Positions 44,323-51,700 of a stretch of DNA of 64,000 nt are shown here, piece after piece. Within the stretch, counting starts at the first letter, position 1, and each line of letters opens with the position of its first letter. Source of the DNA: Marinobacter alexandrii (lineage in GTDB: Bacteria; Bacteroidota; Bacteroidia; Cytophagales; Cyclobacteriaceae); the NCBI GenBank assembly GCA_039984955.1, contig JBDWTN010000007.1:3046501-3110500 (forward strand). Reading direction: 5' to 3'. The notes beneath the pieces are model-generated. The model worked only from the letters and a program-made list of their open reading frames with translations. It had not been told where the DNA came from and searched no databases. The position numbers and the translations under genes were made by a program.

Positions 44323-44571
44323 ATGTCAGATTGTCCTGATTGTGGTTGCAGTGATTTTGATAAGTGCCTGAGGATTTTAAACCTCATTCTGGATAATGAG
44401 GCGACTCATCATCAAGAGGAATTTTTTAATTCACATATTGAGAAATGCATGGTATGTTTTGCTCATTACAACGTAGAGAAGCAAATACGCCAACTCCTTA
44501 AAACAAAACTAAACGACAGGTCTGTGCCAAGTGCTTTGGCAAATGAGATAAGAGGTAGAATTCTTAGATAA
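44323..44571 (+). CDS. Small zinc-finger protein, likely anti-sigma factor
   Basis: The 82-residue protein begins MSDCPDCGCSDFDKCLRIL and has HIEKCMVCF near residue 45, giving the H-x3-C-x2-C arrangement of zinc-binding anti-sigma (ZAS) domains. It has no membrane helix, so it would act as a soluble, possibly redox-sensitive, partner of the ECF sigma factor encoded 57 bases upstream. The additional N-terminal CPxCGC cluster is unusual and may bind a second metal. Function is inferred from motif and position. Confidence 0.8.
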   Translation: MSDCPDCGCSDFDKCLRILNLILDNEATHHQEEFFNSHIEKCMVCFAHYNVEKQIRQLLKTKLNDRSVPSALANEIRGRILR

Positions 44572-44601
44572 TTTTTCGCTTTAGATAATTTGATTCAAAA
44601 A

Positions 44602-44631
44602 TTGACTCTCAAAATATTGGGGTTAATTTTG
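44602..44631 (+). promoter_or_regulatory. Promoter of gmk (TTG -33, TAATTTTG -7)
   Basis: TTG (44602-44604) and TAATTTTG (44624-44631) are separated by 19 bases, the expected Bacteroidetes spacing. The gmk ATG begins only five bases after the -7 element, so the transcript should be leaderless or nearly so. Confidence 0.65.
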
Positions 44632-44635
44632 CGAA

Positions 44636-45202
44636 ATGAAAGGAAAGGCTATCATTTTCTCAGCACCTTCAGGTGCCGGTAAAACCACAATAGTGCATAG
44701 CTTATTGGATAGAATTCCAAGTCTGAGATTCTCAATTTCTGCAACTACCAGACAAAGACGCCCCACAGAAATCGATGGTAGAGATTACCACTTCCTGTCT
44801 ATTCAAGACTTCAAGAATAAACTAAATTCAGAAGAATTGCTTGAATGGGAAGAGGTGTACTCAGATACATTTTATGGTACATTAAAGCAGGAAATAGAAA
44901 GAATATGGTCTGAAGGGAATCATGTGATCTTCGATGTAGATGTAAAGGGAGGGAAGAAGCTGAAAAAAATTCTAGCTGATAGGGCGATATCGATTTTTGT
45001 AAAAGTCAAGAACGAAAAAGTATTGAGAGATAGGCTTGAGATGAGGAATACTGAGAGTGAAGAGATTCTAAATATGAGAGTAAACAAAGCTGCAGAAGAG
45101 ATGAGGGAAGAAAAACATTTTGACACAGTAGTGCTTAATGAAGATCTTGATGAGGCAATAGGAGAGGCAGAAGCAATCGTGAAATCTTTTATTTATCAAT
45201 GA
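44636..45202 (+). CDS. gmk: Guanylate kinase
   Basis: The 188-residue protein has the P-loop FSAPSGAGKTTI at residues 8-19 and the GMP-binding segments SATTRQRRPTEIDGRDYHF and EWEEVYSDTFYGT. It converts GMP to GDP with ATP. The start at 44636 matches the family start (MKGKAIIF). It overlaps nadD by four bases. The preceding promoter-like element leaves almost no 5' leader. Confidence 0.97.
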   Translation: MKGKAIIFSAPSGAGKTTIVHSLLDRIPSLRFSISATTRQRRPTEIDGRDYHFLSIQDFKNKLNSEELLEWEEVYSDTFYGTLKQEIERIWSEGNHVIFDVDVKGGKKLKKILADRAISIFVKVKNEKVLRDRLEMRNTESEEILNMRVNKAAEEMREEKHFDTVVLNEDLDEAIGEAEAIVKSFIYQ

Positions 45203-45774
45203 TGGAGATAGGATTGTTTTTTGGATCATTCAATCCAATTCATATCGGACACATGATCATTGCTTCTCTGGTCAAAGAAACCACGAGTGTCGAAGAAGTG
45301 TGGTTTGTAGTTAGTCCGCAGAATCCATTTAAGAAAAACAAAAAGCTGTTGCACGAATTTGATAGACTAGATATGGTTAATGCTGCAATCGAGGATGACT
45401 ACAAATTTCGGTCAAGTGATATTGAATTTAATATGCCTCGCCCTAGTTACACAATAGATACATTGACATTGCTTCAAGAAAAGCATCCGGATAAAAAATT
45501 CCACTTAATAATTGGAGAAGACAATCTTCAATCATTTCCTAAATGGAAAAACTATCAAAAGATTCTAGAACACTTTGGGTTGATTGTGTATCCGAGACCC
45601 CATACAGCACCAAGTGATCTCATTGATCAAAAATCAGTGAAAATGATTGAAGCTCCTGAAGTAGATATTTCCGCTACTCTCATTAGAAAGTTATTGAAGG
45701 AAGGCAAGTCTATTAAGTATCTTGTGCCAGATCAGGTAGAAGAAATGATTAAAGTGAAAGGTTTTTATCGATAA
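45199..45774 (+). CDS. nadD: Nicotinate-nucleotide adenylyltransferase
   Basis: The 191-residue protein begins with GLFFGSFNPIHIGHMIIA, containing the nucleotidyltransferase H-x-G-H motif. It ends with the ISATLIRKLLKEGKSIKYLVP region, equivalent to the ISxTxxR signature. It makes nicotinate adenine dinucleotide in NAD synthesis. ATG codons at 45199 and 45202 are both possible; the first overlaps the gmk stop. The 3' end overlaps the convergent FN3-like gene by 10 bases. Confidence 0.95.
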   Translation: MMEIGLFFGSFNPIHIGHMIIASLVKETTSVEEVWFVVSPQNPFKKNKKLLHEFDRLDMVNAAIEDDYKFRSSDIEFNMPRPSYTIDTLTLLQEKHPDKKFHLIIGEDNLQSFPKWKNYQKILEHFGLIVYPRPHTAPSDLIDQKSVKMIEAPEVDISATLIRKLLKEGKSIKYLVPDQVEEMIKVKGFYR

Positions 45775-47759
45775 TCTGATAAATCTATCAGATTGGATTT
45801 TGAAGATTTATCAGATGTTTCGTACATCCTTATTTGGGCCAATTCATTTGAAAGTAAATCAGAATTGAGTTTTATGTAACTTTCTTTGAAAATACCTGTG
45901 GCAGGTTTTAGAGTTTCAGCATCTGAGCCGATGAACAATACATATCCCAGAAGGTTTTCGGATTTTTCTAACCACTTTAAAGTGATTCTTTTTCCCTTTT
46001 TTACTGAAGTAACTTTAATGGTGAAAGTGTTGTTTACGCTTTCTTCTTCTATGCGGTAGCTAATGCCAAACGGAAGTGAAGGTTCAGATCTGTTTTCCGA
46101 ACTGTCAATGGCAATTAATTGATAGTAAAGTTCGTCTGTATATAACGATGATTGATCTGTGAATTTTGTCAATTCTTTATTGATTAATCGAGAATTGACC
46201 TTTTTTGGAACAGCATTCGTTGAATCCAGTCGTATTAATTCATATCCCATGAGGTCTGCATCTGAGTTGGCAACCCACTCTATAACTATACCATTTTCTT
46301 TCTGATAATCCAGATGTTTGATAAAAGGCCTTTCAGGAGCAATGACATCAGGTAATTGTGCAAAGACAAATTCAGACGGATCACTTCGATTATAAACCGT
46401 ATCAATAGCAACAACATAGTAGAAGAAAGTGCTTTTTACTTGTTTTGGAAATGGCTGCTCTAATGATGTGACTTTAAGAGGATCACTGTTTAATAAGACG
46501 TATTTTTTTTTATTGTCCTTTTCTACAGTCCGATAGACTAAATATCCTGCTAAATCTGGCTCTAAATTGGCATTCCACTCCAAAAAAATTTTTCCTGTAT
46601 CTGCTTTGATTGTAAGCCCTTCTGGCGCCATTGGGGGAAATACATCCTGAACTTCAATGAAAATTTTTCGTGATTCTCCTTCATTTCCATAAATGTCAGT
46701 ATTGGCAATGATGTAATAATATGGACCAGGGACTGATAAAGAATCAGTGTAAGAAAATTTGGAAGTAGTTGTGTGAATTATTTCAAAAGGACCATCACTT
46801 ACTGGAGATCTGTACAGTCGTAACTCGCTAAAATCATTTGTTTTCTCAAATTCCCATTTGAGATGTACTTTCATGGAATCGGCTTTGCCTTCAAAGCTTG
46901 TGGGTGCCGGAGGAGGCGTAGTGTCTTCAAGCTTAATAATTATTTCTTTGCTTCGCTTCGTCTCGTTTCCAAAAAAGTCTTTTCCGCTGACTGTATAAAC
47001 ATAAGTTCCGCCCACCTTCAAGTCTCTGATGGTGTATTTTGGAGATGCATACCCCACATTTCCAAGACTGTCGGTAGTTTCAGACATCATCAGCGGATTT
47101 TCATTTACTTTGATTTCGCCTAGGGAGTCAGTGTATTGATAAATATTGACTGCATAAAATAGCTCAGGATCTACCTCCCAATCGAGGGTAAAAGTGGTAT
47201 CCTGTTGCTCCACCGAGAAACCACTTACAGCTTTTTCAGATGTATATGAACCAGCCACAATAGCTTGGGATTGACCTAAGTACAACTCTCTGCCATTTGA
47301 GATCTTGTTAATTTTGTATTCATAACTGACTCCTTGACTGACATTTCTGTCCTCATAAAAATTCCCTATGAATTCAGCGAATAATTGACTTTCAAATGAT
47401 TTAATAAGGATGTTAACAAATAGAAAGCCAGATTCTTCCAATTGCTCCGGTGTTGCGCCTTTTACTATCTCAGTGTAGAAACCTAAATCACGGTCTAGTT
47501 GATAATATCGAACAGTATCAAATTCCACGTCTTGTGCAACAGGTTCATTTGTGATCCTTTCCCAATTTATGGTTCCTGATCTTCTCCTATAAACATGGCT
47601 GCCTTCTGTATAAAAAGGAAATTCGTTAGAATACCATTTGATTTGAATTGAAGTTTGAGTGTCCCTGTTTTCAGGACTATTTCTAACTAAAACTCTACTT
47701 TCCTGACCAATAACTGAGGTAAGTGTAATAAAGCTAAGTATTAATATGTAAACTCTCAT
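45765..47759 (-). CDS. Secreted protein with fibronectin type III-like repeats
   Basis: The 664-residue protein has a signal peptide (MRVYILILSFITLTSVIGQ) and about five or six FN3-like domains. They are recognisable by recurrent DTTPPPAPTSFEGKAD / FPPMAPEGLTIKAD / APERPFIKHL starts, each followed by a xLxWxxN strand (HLKWEFEK, FLEWNANLEPDLAGYLVYR) and YYYIIAND-type endings. FN3 arrays usually mediate adhesion or spacing on the cell surface. No T9SS sorting domain is evident at the C-terminus, so it may stay periplasmic. It overlaps nadD convergently by 10 bases and is divergent from the T9SS cassette. Confidence 0.85.
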   Translation of the reverse strand: MRVYILILSFITLTSVIGQESRVLVRNSPENRDTQTSIQIKWYSNEFPFYTEGSHVYRRRSGTINWERITNEPVAQDVEFDTVRYYQLDRDLGFYTEIVKGATPEQLEESGFLFVNILIKSFESQLFAEFIGNFYEDRNVSQGVSYEYKINKISNGRELYLGQSQAIVAGSYTSEKAVSGFSVEQQDTTFTLDWEVDPELFYAVNIYQYTDSLGEIKVNENPLMMSETTDSLGNVGYASPKYTIRDLKVGGTYVYTVSGKDFFGNETKRSKEIIIKLEDTTPPPAPTSFEGKADSMKVHLKWEFEKTNDFSELRLYRSPVSDGPFEIIHTTTSKFSYTDSLSVPGPYYYIIANTDIYGNEGESRKIFIEVQDVFPPMAPEGLTIKADTGKIFLEWNANLEPDLAGYLVYRTVEKDNKKKYVLLNSDPLKVTSLEQPFPKQVKSTFFYYVVAIDTVYNRSDPSEFVFAQLPDVIAPERPFIKHLDYQKENGIVIEWVANSDADLMGYELIRLDSTNAVPKKVNSRLINKELTKFTDQSSLYTDELYYQLIAIDSSENRSEPSLPFGISYRIEEESVNNTFTIKVTSVKKGKRITLKWLEKSENLLGYVLFIGSDAETLKPATGIFKESYIKLNSDLLSNELAQIRMYETSDKSSKSNLIDLSDYR

Positions 47760-47779
47760 TTAAAGTAGTTGAATTTCCG

Positions 47780-47787
47780 CAAAAATA
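47780..47787 (-). promoter_or_regulatory. -7 promoter element for the FN3-like gene
   Basis: On the minus strand the sequence is TATTTTTG, matching TAnnTTTG, followed by CGG. It is about 20 bases upstream of the ATG at 47759. No -33 match at the right spacing. Confidence 0.5.
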
Positions 47788-47895
47788 TCTAGGTATTCAC
47801 AATTGTTAGTTGTTTACAAATAGAATCATAAATAATTATTAAAAAGTAATGACATATAAAAGACACATAAAATACTTAATTGTAATAAATTAGAA

Positions 47896-47903
47896 TAATT
47901 TTG
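47896..47903 (+). promoter_or_regulatory. -7 promoter element for the T9SS cassette
   Basis: TAATTTTG matches TAnnTTTG and lies 27 bases before the ATG of the collar-domain gene. With small or no gaps downstream, it may drive the whole run to beyond the window edge. Confidence 0.55.
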
Positions 47904-47930
47904 CATTTTATCAAGTCTTAGTCGATAAGT

Positions 47931-48749
47931 ATGAAAACCTACCAGCTTATTTTCATATACCTGCTTTCGTTAATAATCAGCATAACATTAAAAGCACAAG
48001 CAGATGGAGTTGCTATTGGAGCAAGCTCAGCAAATGAAAGTGCTATTTTGCATATTCAGCCTCCTTCAAATAATAAAGGGCTATTGATCCCCAGACTTTC
48101 TAGTGATCCATCAAATAATACGATAGAAAATATTGACAATCCAGCGGATGGTCTAGTAGTCTATGATACCTATTCCAAGGGTTTTGTTTACTGGGATGAG
48201 TCATTGCCGGATATACCTGCAAGTAGGCCTGATAAATGGGTTCAAGTTACTCCTCAAGGAATGATTACTATGTGGTCAGGAACTACCCCTCCTAAGGGGT
48301 GGGTAATTTGTGATGGAAATAATAACACTCCGGATCTAAGAGGTAGGTTTATCGTGTCCTATAGTGCTGGAGATTCAGACTACAATAATCCGGGCAACAT
48401 AAGTGAAGGAGGAACTACGGAAGGTGCAAGAGGTGGAGACCCAACAGTTACACTAGGCATTACCAATATACCTTCCCATAATCATCCGGTAAATCTAACA
48501 ACCAATACAACTGGTTCACATACACATTCTTATGTAGATGATGTGGTAACAACCCCAAATCGAGAAGGAGATCCAGGAAATAGAGGTGGTCAGGTTGATG
48601 GATATTCTAATCAGAATAAAACAACTGGTGCATCCGGGAATCACAGTCATACTTTAAACGGAAATACTGGAAATGCAGGCTCAGCCAGCCCAAGCTCTGT
48701 CGACATTAGACCTCCCTATTATGTACTGGCATTTATTATGAAACTTTAA
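47931..48749 (+). CDS. Secreted phage tail collar-domain protein
   Basis: The 272-residue protein has a signal peptide (residues 1-22, ending ITLKAQ) and an N-terminal part (VAIGASSANESAILHIQPPS) of a type common in Bacteroidetes surface proteins. The C-terminal half is a phage tail collar domain: GMITMWSGTTPPKGWVICDG, LRGRFIV, IPSHNHP, and the end DIRPPYYVLAFIMKL. Histidine pairs HTH, HSH and HNH could bind metal as in tail-fibre trimers. No T9SS sorting domain is visible. It is the first gene of the cassette, 17 bases before the 1911-residue gene, so it is probably a surface fibre tip or cap rather than a prophage part. Confidence 0.85.
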   Translation: MKTYQLIFIYLLSLIISITLKAQADGVAIGASSANESAILHIQPPSNNKGLLIPRLSSDPSNNTIENIDNPADGLVVYDTYSKGFVYWDESLPDIPASRPDKWVQVTPQGMITMWSGTTPPKGWVICDGNNNTPDLRGRFIVSYSAGDSDYNNPGNISEGGTTEGARGGDPTVTLGITNIPSHNHPVNLTTNTTGSHTHSYVDDVVTTPNREGDPGNRGGQVDGYSNQNKTTGASGNHSHTLNGNTGNAGSASPSSVDIRPPYYVLAFIMKL

Positions 48750-48766
48750 CTATTTATGAGTCGGAA

Positions 48767-51700
48767 GTGAGAATTACCTTAAGCCTTATATCGATCATTT
48801 TTTCTGTTAGCATTTTTGCCCAGACCAGTATTTATAGTGAAGGGACGAAAATCAGCATCCAGAAAGATGCACTGCTTTATATCAGCGGCAATCTTGTTAT
48901 GAATGAGTCTCCAAATGTCAACGAGGCTACATTAGTAAATACAGGAACGATACGTATTGGGGGAGATATTGTAAATAATTCGGAGAAAGGAGTTTTTCTA
49001 GATATAGGAAGGCCAGGTCCAGTTGTTTTTGTGGGTGCTGGAAATCAACGTATCATAAGTAATTATGAGTCATATATACCGTCCATTTTCATGGAAAAGG
49101 GTGGAGATAGCTTGATCATTGAGCAATCTATATTGAGGGTTGACAGTGCCATTAGGTTTAATGCTGGAAATCTTGGCCACATTATGGTAGGGGGTAATAA
49201 GATTATCATGGAAACTAACGGCTTTATAGTTGGTGAAAGACAATCTAATCGCTTAGTCATAGGCGAAGGAGGAAGTGTTGAAATTGAGATGCCTACCTTA
49301 GAAAATATTGCTGATACCATTATTTATGTTACTGAAGGTGGTGTTTTCACAGGAGATATAAATGTAAGTGACTCCATTTTCTTTCAGACCCCTTCAGGTT
49401 TTGATTTAAGGAATCTATTTGGAATCGGGTGGGGCACCACTTATCCAGAAAGTGCACAGGGTGAAAATGGTGGAACTGGTGTTCAAGTATTAAGAGAGTC
49501 GACTTATACTCCTGCTAGTGGGCAAACTCAGGTAGCGAATGGAGTGACAGCAGACAGGCTTTACCGAATGAACTTTTTTCAGAAAGATGATTTATTAGAT
49601 GAAGTGGTTCTACACTTCTTCTCGGAAGATTTGGCAGATGTCCCCACCCCCCGCGCACTATATGTCTCCAATGACAATGGTATCTCTTGGACTAAAATGG
49701 ATGGAGGTGCATTCGAAACAAATGATTCGACCATTACATACACAGTTGCAAATATCCCTATTGAACCAATCCGGACAAGCCTCGTTCCTCTGATCACCAA
49801 TCCAAATGCGTCTAACCTTTTTGTAATTGCTGAGGCTGAGTGTAACGAAATCAATAAACCCGTAACGACTGTTAATCGATTTTCATTAAACAATGATATT
49901 GGGATAGATGCTTCTAATGAGGTATTTGAGATAAACATTTGTTCAGGAAGCTTATTTGAGTTAGGATATAATTCAGATGATTTAACAGAATTTAGCTGGG
50001 AGTTTGAAGGAAACCCAATTGAACTAGCTAAGCTCAGGAATGATACGATTAGCATTGGAAGCATCTCGGATACAGATGAAGGCTTATATACATTAGTTGC
50101 CAGAAATGTAAAAGGATGTGAAACCTCCAGAATGATTCAAGTAAATGTGTGGAGCGAACCTGTATGGGATGCCAATGGCGCTGCAGCAGGAATTGGAGAT
50201 GGAGTGCCTGATTTTTTTGGTTTAGATGTCGCTGAAGCATGTGTGGGAGAAGAGATTTCTTTTCAAATTTCAATTGTTGAAGATCCAATCGATCCATTGT
50301 TTCAAGGTAGAATCGAGAAGTATACCTGGTATTTTGTCAACAGAGAGAGCACTAATTTTCCTATTGATTTAACTGATGGTGATACCTTCGAAACACCAGT
50401 CTTTTCGTACGATTCGGTAGGTACTTACACGGTTATTTTAGATGTTGTTACTGAGTTCGGATGCACGGAAACTTTTACTGACGTAATAAATATCGGACCT
50501 AACCCTGAAGGAGAGTTTGAAATAACGGATACAGAAGATGGAGATGAAATCAACTTTCTGTGTTCTGGTGAAAGTTTTTACTTAGATCCTTCTGATGATC
50601 TTGAATTCCTAAATAGTGATGGAAGTTTCGTAACGTTTATTTGGGATCTAGGGGATGGACGAACATCTACCTTCGAGCAATTGACACCTTCAGATCTGAT
50701 AAACGCAGACTTTGGAGAAATTGGAAACCTAAGTTACAATGTAACCGAAGACACTGATTTCACGGTTACACTTACCGTTCAAACAGCTAAAGGTTGCATC
50801 GCTTCCACATCACAAAATATCAGGGTATTTGCAGAACCCGATCCTTCTTTTGAGATGAGATATGATGGAAGTCTTATATCAGCAGCAGGAAGCTGCGTGG
50901 GTTATCCAATCACGTTGACAAGTCAGCAAGCCCAGGTAGGAGATTTGTATGAGTACAAGTGGGTATTTAATGGGATTGACGGAGGATTTTCAAATAGAAG
51001 TGATACCACTGTAACTTTTGAAAGTGATGTATTGATAGACGTATCATTAGTCGTGAGGAGGAGCACAACAGATTGCGAGTTACAATCATTACCTCAAACG
51101 CTTGATATCCGCCAATCACCTATTATTTCACTAGGTGAAATAGCTACGTTTTGCGGTTCTACAGGAATTCTAGATCCAGGAGATCTTCCTGGAAATATGT
51201 ATGAATGGACAGACATAAACGGAGATTTTTTGGAGAATACGCCAACCTACGAAGTTGATGCAGTGAATGGTGATGTGCAGACCATCAACTTAAGAATCAC
51301 CAATGCAACTGGATGTTTCTCCACACAAACGATTGAAGTAACATTGAATCAAGACATAGCATTTGACCTGGGATCGAATGTGATAGCATGTGGTGTAGCG
51401 GAGATTGGTACAAATATTTTTGCTTCTGCAAACTATGTTTGGACAAAGGATGGTGCCCCTACACCTATAAGCAATGATTCAATGATTCAAGTAACCGAAT
51501 CTGGTGACTACATGCTTTCTGTTTCAGACCCTGACGGAGGTTGCACGAATACTGCAATGGATGTCATAACGGTCACTATAATCCAACGACCAATGGTTGA
51601 CTTAGGTCCGGATCGACAACTTTGCCCTGATAATACCACTACATTGGATGCTGGAGTGCATGATAGCTATCAATGGTCTGATGGATCGACAGAATCTACG

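Noticed and set aside
47931-48749. Possible prophage remnant because of the tail collar domain
   Set aside because: Signal peptide present and no other phage genes, integrase or attachment sites within the window.
49579-50064. Antisense frame of 161 codons in the 1911-residue gene
   Set aside because: No domain, no start context; shadow of a long low-complexity beta-rich gene.
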